Shown: positions 1 to 9,202, counted from the stretch's first letter. The stretch is 64,000 nt of DNA from Isochrysis galbana (GCA_018136815.1 CM030931.1:5896148-5960147); one strand, 5' to 3'. Notes: generated by a model from the letters alone, not told the origin. Translations and numbers: made by a program.

Positions 1-118
1 TCCATTGTGCAAGGGGAAATGGCTTGGCGCACACCGTCATCGCCGCCTCGTGCTCAATTGTGGTGCTAGGCGTGATACCGAGCTCCTTGAATGCGGCCTC
101 CACCGCTGCACGTGCCAT
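1..118 (-). CDS. Partial gene start, possibly YbaK/ProRS-associated editing-domain protein
   Basis: An ATG at 118 on the minus strand opens a 39-codon frame that runs off the left edge. The peptide has a short helix-like start followed by ELGI, then TTIEHEAAMTV. A leucine-glycine-isoleucine step followed by an EH-x-x-x-TV segment is the usual opening of YbaK/ProX-type domains, which clear mischarged tRNA(Pro). An in-frame stop lies upstream near 257, so 118 is a reasonable start. Only 39 residues are visible and no catalytic lysine can be checked, so the family call is tentative. It could be another protein with a similar start. Confidence 0.4.
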   Translation of the reverse strand, partial: MARAAVEAAFKELGITPSTTIEHEAAMTVCAKPFPLAQW

Positions 119-228
119 ATTTCTCTCTGCCTCTTGTGTTCTTTGTGGGTCTGAGACAGCATGCAGGGAGGCGAGGCGGCACTCAATGCGGGTGTAGCAG
201 AAGAAAGGGACGAGGAAATGTGAGGCAT

Positions 229-760
229 TGCAGCTGGCACCTGATCAGCCCTCTCTTCATCCCCCGCTCTCCCTCCCGCTCTCTCTCCTCCCTTCCTGCT
301 CCATCTCTCTTGCGCACCCGCTTCTCTTCCCTCGCCTCCCTTTCTCCCACTGTGTCTCCATGCATCTCTGTCTGTCTCCTTGTCTCTCTCCTCCTCTGAC
401 CTCCCGTGGCCTCCCTGCCTCGATCCATCCCTCTCTCCCTTTCTCCCTTCCTCTCTCTCTTCCTGCCCCTTCCATCTTCTCCCACAGCATCTTCGCTGTG
501 CGGTGCTCCTCGTCACTCAGCAGCGCGCCCAGTACCTCCCATGCCCTCTCCCTTTTGCTCTCGCTCCTACGCCTGGCCCTTGCTCCCATACCTCTCCCTC
601 TCCCTCCCTCTTACCCGATTCCCCCTCTCCCACTCCTTCCCCCTCCCCTCGCCCCTCCAAACCCTCCTTCCCTCCCTTACGCACTCTCCTTGCCTCCCTC
701 CTTCCCTCTCGCTCCCTCTCCCTCCCTCCCTCCCTCTCTCCCGCATCAGCCATCGCACCA
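229..760. repeat. CT-rich low-complexity tract
   Basis: About 530 bases consist almost entirely of C and T in irregular CTCCCT/TCTC words. The long frames that cross it on either strand are compositional artefacts. On the minus strand it is a purine tract upstream of the gene start at 118. No transcript feature can be defined. Confidence 0.8.
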
Positions 761-1448
761 CGGGAGCAGCAGGCGAGGAGTGGGAGAGAGAGAGGGAGAC
801 GGAGAGAACAGCACGAGGAGCATCCCAGTGAAACTATTGTAACGAGGGGTTTTTCTATGGGTGCGAGAAGGCTGTTGGCACGAGCGCAAGGAAATACTCG
901 GCCATCCCACCCCGCATAATATTTCAAGTATCAGATGATTTATACAAGGGATCGTTGACCTCCACCCTGGCCAATCTTATCTCTGCCACTCGGGCCACGC
1001 GCAGAGAGCTGTGTGGCTAAGGTTCAGGTTTACTTTCTATGGAGGCTCTTCTGGATGACGGGCTCTGGACGCGGCGCTGACGACTGACGACTGACGACAG
1101 GCGACAGGAGACGGGAGACAGAGGCCGCCTCTCGCCTCTCGCCTCCCGCCTCTCGCCTCTCGGCTCTCGCCTCTCGCCTCCCGCCTCCCGCCTCTCGCCT
1201 CTCGGCCTCCGTCTCCAGCTCGTGGGTCGCGTGGGTCGTGGTGGCGTGGTGGCCACTGTTTTGTCTAGCCGAGTACGCGCGCATCAGCTACGGACAGCAC
1301 GAACCTTCGGGGAGGAATTGGCTACATGACACATGACACGTGTTACATGAGCTCATGACATGAGGCTGAGGGGCGCTACCCCTACCCCTACATGCTACAT
1401 GGAAGATGCACACTACTGTCTAATGTATCTTGGATCTTGGGTCTTGGT
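761..1448. other. No gene seen; short tandem repeat at about 1081-1205
   Basis: No credible coding frame. At about 1081-1205 a degenerate 7-10 base unit of the CGCCTCTCGC / CGCCTCCCGC type is repeated many times, preceded by GACGACTGAC repeats. From 1320 to 1400 there are short overlapping palindromes around ACATGA/TCATG and CCCCTACCCCTA. Confidence 0.6.
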
Positions 1449-1600
1449 AGAGCGGTCAAACAGGGTTTTTTATTAGGGGTAAAAATGACCATCTTAGAAT
1501 TGAGGAATTTTGAGGAGTTTGTTCCCAATATACACCCAACTAGCTCTAGCTAGTTCAACTAGCAACTAGCACATATCCGGGGCCCATTAGGACCCGGACC
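1449..1600 (+). repeat. Inverted-repeat family, left copy (partner at 10640-10785)
   Basis: Begins TAGAGCGGTCAAACAG, followed by a T-run, TTAGGGGTAA, ATGACCATCT and, after a variable stretch, ATATCCGGGGCCCATTAGGACC. The reverse complement of 10640-10785 carries the same blocks in the same order. A third related end, TAGGGCGGTCAAACAG, lies on the minus strand at about 55995-56012. It behaves like the terminus of a DNA transposon family, but no target-site duplication was found and the 9.3 kb between the two facing copies holds unrelated genes, so I do not call it one element. Confidence 0.6.
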
Positions 1601-1731
1601 CCCCCCCTCCGCCCCCGGCCCCCCACGATAAACAAACCCTAAACCCCCACGATAAAAACGTAAGTAAGAGTAAGAGTAATCAAATAATAATGACTGAAGA
1701 CAGAAGACGCTAAAATCGCAAATAAAGCGCT

Positions 1732-1936
1732 TTCAAAACATTTGACATTTCGAAGATTCAGGGCTAACACCTACTGCTAGACTCCCCGTCATTGATTTTG
1801 TATCCACGCATCCACGCTCGTACGCGTACGGCGTGTAAGGGATGATTATCTCTAGGAAGTTGTCGAATTCTTCGTCCCCTTCGGGCTCTATGTCATTGTT
1901 GAGGAGAGCCACCTGAGTGGGAGGTGTGGGAGGCAA
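1732..1936 (-). pseudogene. LINE remnant: ORF1 fragment joined to a LINE 3' end
   Basis: The minus strand encodes PPTPPTQVALLNNDIEP, then an acidic stretch and YAYERG. This is similar in order to the frame at 59149 (PPPTATQVALLDEDLEP, then TAYEKG), which belongs to a LINE ORF1-like protein. The similarity stops after about 45 residues. The following DNA (about 1732-1790, reading GTAGGTGTTAGCCCTGAATC on the minus strand) matches the 3' end of the LINE-a family seen whole at 31124-32467. The fragment is therefore an internally deleted element, not a functional gene. Confidence 0.6.
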
Positions 1937-3068
1937 GGAAGGGTGTTGAGTTCTCTCCTGAGTGGTTCATTCATGGTTCATGGTTCATGCCGTGGTGGGT
2001 CGCGCCCTCGCGCCCTCCGTGTTCGTGCGTGCGATCTCTCGTCTCGAGTGTGCTGCCATGTCGCTGAGGCAAAAATTTCTCTTGTCTCTTGTTTGTGTGG
2101 TTGGTATTGGGTGATGAGGGCAAGGGCTAGGCCCAGTACTCGTGCTCTCCCGGGGCGGCTTGCGCCGTGCCCCTTCGTGCTGGCTGAGGGCCTCCTCCCT
2201 GCCGGTTGAGGCCCCTTGTCTTTGCTCCCCCTCCCCCTCCCCCGTTTGGGTCTCAGGCCTATCTCATTGCTCATTGCAGAGTTCTCTGCGTTTTGCGTTT
2301 TGCTGACAGCCCCCGTGACCCCTGAGGCGTGAGGCCCGCGCCCCCCCGCGCCCCCGCCCCCGCCCCCGCCCCCCCGCCGCGCCTCGCCTTTTCCCCATTT
2401 CGCGGGAGCGTAGCCCAAATTTCGTTTGTTTCCCACCCAAAAATTTCGTGCATATTTTTTTTCGTTGAGCGAGCCCAAACTTTGCAAAACATTTCGCGAA
2501 AACCTTGCCAGGGCCAAGCGAGGCCAGTGCAGGCGACAGGCGAATGCATGCGGCGCGCGTTGCGCGCCCAGCGAGTGTCTAGATAGGATTGTTGACTGCC
2601 CAGCCCCTGCCAAAGGGCGGGGGCTGAGGATGGTTGTGCAGGCCCGCCCAGGGGGTCTCTGCGATGGAGAGAGGGGGGCGCGAGGCCCCCATTGGCCATC
2701 ATTGGCCTCCTACTGACTACTGATAAAAGTGGTTGAAGTTGAAGTCTTAGTCTTGTAGCTTGTAGAGCATCTCGTTACTCGTTAGCAAGCACACCTAGCT
2801 ACATGCATCGGACGAGCCATGCACCATGCACCAACCGCGCATACCCCCATGGAGAGGTAGGGGCTCCGTTACCGTCGAAGGCGTTAGTCCCTCAGCACTA
2901 GGGTTAAACCTTAAACAAGTAGAAGTACAGACAAGAAAACTCTAACATATCGGCCTCACTCGCGACGCGACCTGTGAGACCTGTGTGAACAGTGAACGGA
3001 GAACAGGTCTGCAGAAGGCAGAAGGAGAGGAGATGGATTGATCGCACAGCGTCGGTGCCGCCGCGCGC
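1937..3068. other. Intergenic, with SINE-B 5' fragment at about 2583-2735
   Basis: No convincing gene. A C-rich block lies at 2335-2395. From about 2583 to 2735 the sequence matches the 5' part of SINE-B (compare 52358-52500) in minus orientation: a CCAGCCCCTGCC...GGGCGGGGGCTG hairpin, then GATGGAGAGAGGGGGGCGCG, then a degenerate TTTTAT-loop terminus. Candidate frames here are GC-rich shadows. Confidence 0.55.
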
Positions 3069-3176
3069 GCTCGCTCCCTCTCTTCCCCCCTCGTCCGTCT
3101 CGTCCCCCGATCTCTCCTGTTGTTGGTTGCTCTCTCCTTCTGTTCCTCTTCCCCCCCCCCCTTCTCCTCTCTGCCA
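3069..3176 (+). promoter_or_regulatory. Pyrimidine-rich tract upstream of seipin
   Basis: The coding strand is C/T-rich over about 100 bases, ending some 60 nt before the seipin ATG. Similar tracts precede several other host genes here, most strongly at 12303-12600, 19157-19238 and 61536-61640. I infer a core promoter or 5' UTR element. No TATA box is evident. Confidence 0.45.
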
Positions 3177-3239
3177 AGTGCGCACTCGCTCCGTCGAGAG
3201 CTGCTCGTGGGGGCGCCAACCCCGGCGGCCCATAGGCGC

Positions 3240-4360
3240 ATGGTGGCCGACTCACTGCCTTCGCTGGCGAGCACGGGCGTGTGGCTCACGCTGCGCGGAC
3301 TGCTGCACCTGCTCGTCTCGCTCGTGCTCTCGCTGCTTGTTTACGGCGCCATCTACCGTGCCGTCGTGCCGGACGCCGAGCTGAGCTACCCGCTCTACTT
3401 TGGCCTCTGCGATCCAAAACACGCGGTTGCTGGCGACGGCAATGGTGCGCTATCACTGGCGAGCGGACGGGCAGCCATCGTCGAGCTCTCAACAGCCGCA
3501 CTCTCCTCGACCTCGCCTTCTGTGATGAGAGGAGGTTCGCCTGCGCCGCCGCTTGCTGTCGGGTACACATACTCCGCAAGCATCTGCCTTGAACTTCCCG
3601 AATCGCCCTCAAACATTGACGTGGGGACGTTCCTTGCTGAGCTCGTGCTATTCGGATTCGACCAAGAGGGCCTTGTGGGCGATGGCGCTCGAAGCTTTCT
3701 GCCATTGTTCAGCTCCGCACGCCCGTTCATTCTGCGCTATCGCTCTGGACAAGTGCGTTACCTCTCGAACCTCGTCTTCCTTATTCCACTTGTCCTCGGG
3801 TTGATGGAGGAGAAACAAATTCACTGCGCCCCACTCGCTGAGCACTTCATTCATCGACGAGACAAGCCGGTGAGCCATTTTGGCAAGCACCTGCGTACTT
3901 TCTGCGTGGCTCCTCCTTGCACAGTCCCAATAGGCTCCCACCCCCAATGTCGCAGATTCGCCGCATTCGTGTAGCCCTCTCGTCGTGTGATGTGCAGATA
4001 TATTCGGCGACGTTGCGGCTGAGCACGTCCTTTGGCCTCGCCGGCTCGCTGATGCACACGTGGTTCTTCACGAGTGCGGCTGCGGGTGTTGCGATCCTTA
4101 TGGGACTGTACGGCCTGCTTGTGCTCGCATTTGAGCTGCGTGCGGCCATGGCGCGTGAACAGGGCGTTGGCGGCCCGGAAGGGGTGGAGCAGGAAGGCGT
4201 CGGGGCGCAGGGCGATACGCAGGGAAATGGAGATGGGGCAGACGGAACCCCAGGCCATGGTCGGCTGCCAGAAGGGGCAGGCGCGTGTGGGCTAGCAGGG
4301 GATACCCTGGATATCAGTGCCGCAGAATTGCGTCGAAGGACTCCTTTAGCGTCTACGTAA
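3240..4360 (+). CDS. Seipin (lipid-droplet assembly protein), two exons
   Basis: CDS is join(3240..3869, 3956..4360), 344 residues. Seipin is an ER membrane oligomer that organises lipid-droplet budding and triacylglycerol transfer. Visible: an N-terminal membrane helix at about residues 15-40 (LRGLLHLLVSLVLSLLVYG), the signature ICLELPESPSNIDVGTF, then FILRYRSG and the luminal beta-sandwich, and in exon 2 VQIYSATLRL followed by a second membrane helix. The two-helix, luminal-domain layout is that of the family. The intron (GTGAGC...CGCAG, 86 nt) is phase 0 and restores the family alignment. The ATG at 3240 has a good context and follows a pyrimidine-rich tract. The C-terminal tail is acidic and glycine-rich. 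The stop codon is created by a LINE fragment inserted at 4359: without it the frame would gain two residues before another TAA. Confidence 0.9.
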
Positions 4361-4582
4361 AAAAATTTTTGAAAAATTTGGGCTAAGCCACCTTCTAGAT
4401 TTAGGGTTTTCTACCTCACCGCCGACATCGCCCTTATTTCCCCTCGCTCCACCTCATCCCTGTCCCCCTTCTCATTCCTTTTTTTCGGTATCCAGGGTCC
4501 GGCCCAGGTGCACTACCGTGGGCCTCGTTCAGAGTGTGGTCTCTGGTCTCCAACTCCAAGCAGGCCTTTTGAGTGTCTATTC
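4359..4582 (-). mobile_element. LINE-a 3' fragment inserted at the seipin stop codon
   Basis: A 224-bp insertion flanked by the duplication TTAGCGTCTACGT (4346-4358 and 4583-4595). On the minus strand it matches the 3' UTR of the LINE-a copy at 31124-32467 (GGACCCTGGATACC, AAAAAGGAATGA, GGGCGATG blocks) and ends in a T-rich tail next to the duplication. It is a heavily 5'-truncated target-primed insertion. Its T tail, read as A on the plus strand, supplies the seipin TAA. Confidence 0.8.
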
Positions 4583-4616
4583 TTAGCGTCTACGTCTACG
4601 TAAGATCGTGCCTGTG

Positions 4617-5672
4617 AAAAAAAAACTTAACAATCCGGGCTAACACCTACTACTGACTAGGTTCTCTACCTTTCTACCGACACCGCCCTTGTCTCCTTCC
4701 CCCGCCACCTCCGTCCTTGCCTCCCTTCGTTCCTTTTTCTTCACTAAGTTTATACTTAGCTCGCCCATGGGGGGGCACGAGCCCCCCCCTCTCTCCACTC
4801 CTCCCCTGCCATGGGGGAGGAACCACCCATCCTCCTGGCACGCCTGATGGCTTGCCAGGAGGCCACTGCCCTGCTGACCCTCTCTCCCACTGACAGGCTC
4901 GCCTGATTCGCCCATCCTGGCCCGGCGTGGCCAGCCCATTGCTCCAACCCCTCCTCCCCCCCTGTTCGACAGGCAGACAGGTGCAGCGTGGGGGCCCCTG
5001 AGGCTCAGGAGCGCCAGCGAGGGAGAGGCAGGGGAGGCCAGGGCCCAGCCCCAGCCTCCTCTGCCCCCAGAGCTGGCCTCCATGAGCCTCCAGGGTCGCC
5101 AATGGGCAGCTGCAGGCCTGCCGCAGGCGCGCCATCGCGCGTGCCGCAGGAGAGGGGAGAGAGAGCGCGGAGAAGGGGGTGGGCGGAGCGGAGCTCCGCC
5201 CACCGAAAAGTAGGTAAGTCCCGCACCTGTTTACAGGATAAGTCGGGACTGAGGTCGCCGCCCACTCGGAGACACAGGAGGAAGAGAGGGAACAGATCAC
5301 CGGGGGGAGGCGCGGGCCACCGGACCATATCTAAGCCTTTCACCCCAATCCCCCTAGTAGTGCACGGGGGGAGCCGCCTGATGGCGGGGGGAGAAGGGCT
5401 GGGAGCGTGGGGGTGTAGAAAGTTTTCCTACGTGAGTAGAAAGTAGAGGGTCCACGGCTGCGTGCGCGGTGAGACTATTAAAAGGTTTATTTATCGTTCC
5501 TTTTTCTTCGGTTTCCGGGTTTCCGGGGTCCGGCCCAGGTACATGTACACTTGGGTCTTGGGTCTGGTTCGGAGTGTGTGGCTCGAGCAGGCCTGGTGTT
5601 GTTTGTGTTTTGATTCCATTGGGGTGGGTCGGGGCTGCGGTTGCCTCTGTTTAGAGGTAGCTGAATATAAAG
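4617..5672 (-). mobile_element. Second LINE-a 3' fragment, split by SINE-C copy 1
   Basis: Minus-strand sequence from about 5672 down to 5494, and again from 4742 down to 4617, lines up as one LINE-a 3' end terminating in a T9 tail. The gap is exactly the SINE-C insertion at 4743-5493. Flanks AGATCGTGCCTGTG (left) and AGATGTGCCGTGTG (right) look like a decayed target duplication. The nesting gives the order: LINE-a first, SINE-C later. Confidence 0.65.
4743..5493 (+). mobile_element. SINE-C copy 1 (full length, 751 bp)
   Basis: Flanked by a perfect 16-bp duplication TCGTTCCTTTTTCTTC (4727-4742 and 5494-5509). It starts ACTAAGTTTATACTTAGC, which folds as a CTAAGT/ACTTAG stem with a TTAT loop, and ends GGTGAGACTATTAAAAGG then TTTATTTA. 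A GGGGGG-CACGA-GCCCCCC hairpin follows the start. Homologous to 9839-10588 over its length and to shorter 5' fragments at 21468 and 32656. Both termini match the LINE at 43596-49193. The frames inside it are not consistent between copies and I regard it as non-coding. Confidence 0.85.
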
Positions 5673-5788
5673 ATGTGCCGTGTGGGCCTCAATGAATCAA
5701 CGAGGATCTGAAGATCTACTCCTATACTTTAAAGTTTAAATTAGAGTACTCAAAAGCTCAAAAGTACTTTCTTCCCTGACTGAGGAGC

Positions 5789-5956
5789 TGTTTGGCCCTA
5801 ACCCAGGGGGGCCCTGTGAATGATAGCAATATCGTGTAGAACATTGGCAACATCATGATGTTAGCGCGCTCGCGAGACAACAACCGACTCCTCGGCTACG
5901 TTCCCCCGGAATTAGATCTCACACTTATACAACAAAACCAAGCTCACGGCCAAACA
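5789..5956 (-). repeat. 3' LTR of the copia-like element
   Basis: 168 bp, TG...CA termini. It differs from the other LTR only around the CCCCCGGAATTAG/CCCCCGGGAGTAG site as far as I compared. Confidence 0.85.
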
Positions 5957-6068
5957 CTCCCCCACAGCGTGACTCAACGCTGGTTAGGACAGGTCTTTTC
6001 ATTCAGCAACGAACAACGGTGACGAAGGAAGGTAGTTTTGTCGAGACATTTAGTGAATATATCAGCGG

Positions 6069-6581
6069 TCATTTGAGAAGTCGAGATCCATTTGGGGGCC
6101 GAAATATGGTGAAGAAATTGCTCCCGAGCGTAAAGAAGCCAGCGAACATAATGACATCGTCATCGGTCACTCGGTCAAGCTCGAGCTCGTTGGAGATGCA
6201 GTGTTTGGTAGCACCACAATCAATGATGAAATCCAATTTCTTAGGCGCGGGTGAATGAGAAAAGAAAGCCGTGTGAATGTTGGGCGGATGAGGTTGTTCA
6301 GGGTGAAGCTTGAGGAAGAGCGAGACAAACATGACCCACATTTTACGGAGTTGATCCCAGAAGTAGTCGAGCGACGAATGATTTTGAAGCTTAGACAGAT
6401 GTTTGAGCGAAGGGCTAGGGCTGACCGAAAAAGCGGTGTCATCAACTATGTCATTCCATTCTTCTTCGGCGGTGAAGTTGGCGGTCTCTGTGTGTAGCTT
6501 TTTGCCATTGGTCAACCACACCGGGAATGGACGTTTTGTTGAGGAGATAGGCGTGATCTCCGACGAATGTCTGTGCTGCAA
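6069..6581 (-). pseudogene. Gag-pol remnant with retroviral-type aspartic protease motif
   Basis: The frame contains LDFIIDCGATKHCISN. The D-[SC]-G-A-T-x-H pattern is the active-site region of Ty1/copia proteases (usual DSGAT, here DCGAT). Upstream residues show no clear zinc knuckle, and integrase, reverse transcriptase and RNase H are missing. It is a leftover of the autonomous parent lying between the two LTRs. Confidence 0.7.
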
Positions 6582-6604
6582 TCAACACATCGGCGGGGGT
6601 ACCA

Positions 6605-6772
6605 TGTTTGGCCCTAACCCAGGGGGGCCCTGTGAATGATAGCAATATCGTGTAGAACATTGGCAACATCATGATGTTAGCGCGCTCGCGAGACAACAAC
6701 CGACTCCTCGGCTACGTTCCCCCGGGAGTAGATCTCACACTTATACAACAAAACCAAGCTCACGGCCAAACA
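6605..6772 (-). repeat. 5' LTR of the copia-like element
   Basis: 168 bp, TG...CA termini, adjacent to the TGG-starting primer-binding-site candidate at about 6592-6604 on the minus strand. Confidence 0.85.
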
Positions 6773-6958
6773 GGAGCCAAAAAATGAAGAGGGGGGAGGG
6801 GGGGATCTCTCAATCTGCGCCCGTCCATCCCATCCACCGCCTCCCCCCCCCCACCCACCCACGCTCCCTCTCGCCGTTCTCTCTTCTCCTTCCCGCCGCC
6901 CCTTCCTCTCCCTCTATCCCCGACCTTCTTCCTAACCCTCATCCCCTTTCCCCCATTC

Positions 6959-7708
6959 ATGGACGAGGCAGGTGCGCGGCCCCGCCTCTTCCGGCTGATG
7001 AAGCACAGCTTTTGGCGGGGCAGCTATGAGCGGCTGGCCGGAGTGGCTGCCGGAGGCCGCCTCTTCACGCTTCACCCACTTTCGAGGACCGTGACGAACG
7101 AGTGGGGGTCGGACGAGTTGCTCCGTCTCGAGGAGACGCGCGGGCCCTCCTTTTGCCTCATCGTCCGCCGAAGGCTGCCCTGTGAGCTCGTGCTCATTGA
7201 AAGGCTCTGTTTCGCAATGGACGACAGAGAGGAGAGGAACGAGCTGATATATCTGCTGCGCTCAGCGATGCGCCGCCCGGCCGTAGTGCCAGTGTCGCTC
7301 GCCCAAGGTAGTCCGGATCTCTCTCCGCTTGTACCCCAGTCCGATTTGCTCTCAGCCGCTAGCTCCAACATGGAGACCCTGGACTGCTATTCAGCCGAGT
7401 CAGAAAGCCCACTGCTCGTCCGCCGCACGAGCGATACCAGCCCTGATCACAGCGATGTGGAGGAGTTTATCGTCGTTACAAATGGAGGACGCGGAGCCGA
7501 TTTCCGCGTAGAGGGCGGGGAGGCAACTGTCACTCCATCGACGGACGCTAAGCGCGAAAAGGTGCGAGATGGCGAAAAGGTGCGAGAAGGCGGGCCTTGC
7601 TTCCACTATGAGTGTGGCTCTGCCGTTGCTGCAGGCAACGCAAGGCTTGAGAACGCACAGCCTCATGGTCTGATACGTCAATTGGATGAAGCTAGCATGG
7701 CGCACTAG
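6959..7708 (+). CDS. RME-8/DNAJC13 N-terminal-like protein (short)
   Basis: A 249-residue frame with ATG at 6959, preceded by a pyrimidine-rich tract (about 6840-6950). Residues 14-110 resemble the PH-like N-terminus of the endosomal J-protein RME-8/DNAJC13/GRV2: KHSFWRGSYERL, then VTNEWGSDELLRLE, then RNELIYLLRSAM. Family members exceed 2000 residues with a central J domain. Here the frame ends after a Ser/Asp-rich tail, and no J domain or further homologous exon follows before repeats begin at 8237. It may be a stand-alone N-domain protein or a gene truncated by rearrangement. The lipid-binding role is inferred from the family only. Confidence 0.6.
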   Translation: MDEAGARPRLFRLMKHSFWRGSYERLAGVAAGGRLFTLHPLSRTVTNEWGSDELLRLEETRGPSFCLIVRRRLPCELVLIERLCFAMDDREERNELIYLLRSAMRRPAVVPVSLAQGSPDLSPLVPQSDLLSAASSNMETLDCYSAESESPLLVRRTSDTSPDHSDVEEFIVVTNGGRGADFRVEGGEATVTPSTDAKREKVRDGEKVREGGPCFHYECGSAVAAGNARLENAQPHGLIRQLDEASMAH

Positions 7709-8236
7709 CACCAAGATCATTCCCACGGCGTACGCGGGCTCGAGCACGATGACCAAGGTTGTGTCTTAGCTGCCATAGAATATCATCCGAAGAGTGGTGC
7801 CGCAATGATGAAGCACTGCAGATACATTCGAGCTGGTAGCACAAGAAGGTTTTTTTCACTCCTTCCGAAGCGAGTTGCCGGTCATCCGCCCTGTCTTACT
7901 TCTAAGACCTACCTGCTGAACCAGATGTGTCGATTAGTAAGATCTGGTCTCGGGACTCGGGACATTCGTTTACGTACATAGTGCGCAATCACCGGCAAGA
8001 TGTAGTGGTATTGTGAACAAGAAGCTATCATGTTGCTCCTCCTTCTTGTCAATGCTAGTACTCAGAGCTAGACAGGAAGATCCTAAGTGTTCCGCAAGCG
8101 ATCTCCCAGCCGGTCCCTTACTTCCATTTGCTCTTGCGCGTTTCTTCCTCCATCTGCTTGCTTTGCTGATGATGAGTGGTGGTGGAACTACGGTCTTCTA
8201 CTATGCAAAAGCACTTCTCTTACGCGCTCGTGACAT
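7709..8236. other. No gene or repeat recognised
   Basis: 528 bases after the RME-8-like frame. No continuation of that protein and no clear splice acceptor leading to homologous sequence was found. Confidence 0.5.
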
Positions 8237-8620
8237 GCGTTCGAGCGTCGTGTGCCATTCTCGCGCGCTAGGCGGCGGTGTGCGGTCGGCTTCTCAACAC
8301 TTTCATGCATTCGAGCTTCGTGTGCCATTCTCGCGCGCTAGGCAGCGGTGTGCATTCGGCTTCTGAACACTAGACGTCCTTGACGTTTGAGCGTCGTGTA
8401 CGATGCCCTCGCGCGCTAGGCGGCGATGTGCGGTCAGCTTCTGAACACTGTGCGTCCTTGACATTTGAGCGTCGTGTGCCATTCTCGCGCGCTCTAGGCG
8501 GCGGTGCGCGGTCGGCTTTGAACACTATGCGTTCGATGTTTGAGCGCCGTGTGCCCATTCTGCATTCTGATTTTCGCAATAAGATAAACAGCGGTGTGCG
8601 ATGTGCGGTCGGCTTCTGAT
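8237..8620 (+). repeat. Minisatellite, about 80-bp unit, roughly five copies
   Basis: Repeats of the block GAGCGTCGTGTGCCATTC, CGCGCGCTAGGCGGCG, TGTGCGGTCGGCTTCTGAAC and a short spacer ending in a CGTTCGA-like step. Units start near 8237, 8308, 8386, 8465 and 8540 and diverge by scattered substitutions. The frame across it is periodic but unlikely to be a protein. Confidence 0.75.
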
Positions 8621-8633
8621 CATAATAAAATAC

Positions 8634-8720
8634 GTGAGCGTTAGCACCACTTATCCCACTAGCCCGGTACTATCACGACACCCCTCAACGCACCTGCTCG
8701 TACGTTTTGACGCGTGCTGC
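8634..8720 (-). mobile_element. SINE-B 3'-end fragment
   Basis: The minus strand carries the SINE-B terminal stem-loop (TAGTACC, loop GGGCTAGTG..., GGTGCTA) followed by an AT-rich tail (ATTTTATTATG). Only the 3' end is present, as expected for 5' truncation. Confidence 0.7.
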
Positions 8721-8741
8721 TGATGCCACGTATATGTTACC

Positions 8742-9080
8742 CCCGAGGAGCCAACGCCCCCCAGGAGCTCTCGGGGGCCCCCGAGAGCTATCGGGGGGAA
8801 ATTTTCTCCCGATCGCCAACAGCTCCACCGAGAGCTACCGGGGGACCGAGAAAATCCCCCGAGAGCTGTTGGGAGATTTTACGTCCCCCGGGGAGCTATC
8901 GCGTTTTAAGGTCGGCCCCCAATAGCTATATCGGGGGCGAAAGGCGGCCCCCGATAGCTATCTATTGGGGGGGAAACGACGGGCGCCGATAGCTATTGGG
9001 GGAAAACGACGGGCGCCGATAGCTATCGGGGGGCTGTCCTCGAGCCCCCAGGCGCTATTCCCCCCCCGTAAGCTGTCAGG
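8742..9080. repeat. Cluster of palindromic CCCCCGATAGCTATCGGGGG-type motifs
   Basis: About eight to nine variants of a CCCCCGAKAGCT-centred motif (K = G or T), several of them near-perfect 16-20 bp palindromes built on AGCT, spaced 25-45 bp apart. The spacers are shorter and partly repeated (GGGGGAAAACGACGGGCGCC occurs twice). No coding capacity is conserved. Confidence 0.75.
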
Positions 9081-9202
9081 GTGCCTGTCCCATTTCGCTG
9101 GCAGTCACCTCGTACTCTGTCCATGTTCATACCTCAATCTTACGGTGCTGTTACGATGAATCTTATGGTCGTTCTTGTGGCGGTGCCTTGCGACTTTTCG
9201 AC

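Larger units (their letters stand above)
5789..6772 (-). mobile_element. Deleted copia-like LTR retrotransposon with two 168-bp LTRs
   Basis: Direct repeats 5789-5956 and 6605-6772 are near identical, begin TGTTTGGCC and end GGCCAAACA, and are flanked by the 5-bp duplication GGAGC (5784-5788 and 6773-6777). On the minus strand the 5' LTR is followed at once by TGGTACCCCCGCC, a primer-binding-site-like start with the expected TGG, and a purine run (GTGGGGGAG) precedes the 3' LTR. The 648-bp interior keeps only a protease-region fragment, so the element cannot move by itself. LTR divergence is very low, so the insertion is young. Confidence 0.88.

Noticed and set aside
228-927. Long overlapping frames on both strands rich in Ser/Pro/Leu or Arg/Glu/Gly
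   Set aside because: They follow from CT-rich DNA with no stops; composition changes with frame and no domain or start context is present.
4640-5446. Frames on both strands shared by the SINE-C copies (e.g. SPASPSLALLSL)
   Set aside because: Similar frames appear because the DNA is repeated; they start and end at different places in each copy and occur on opposite strands, so coding is unlikely.
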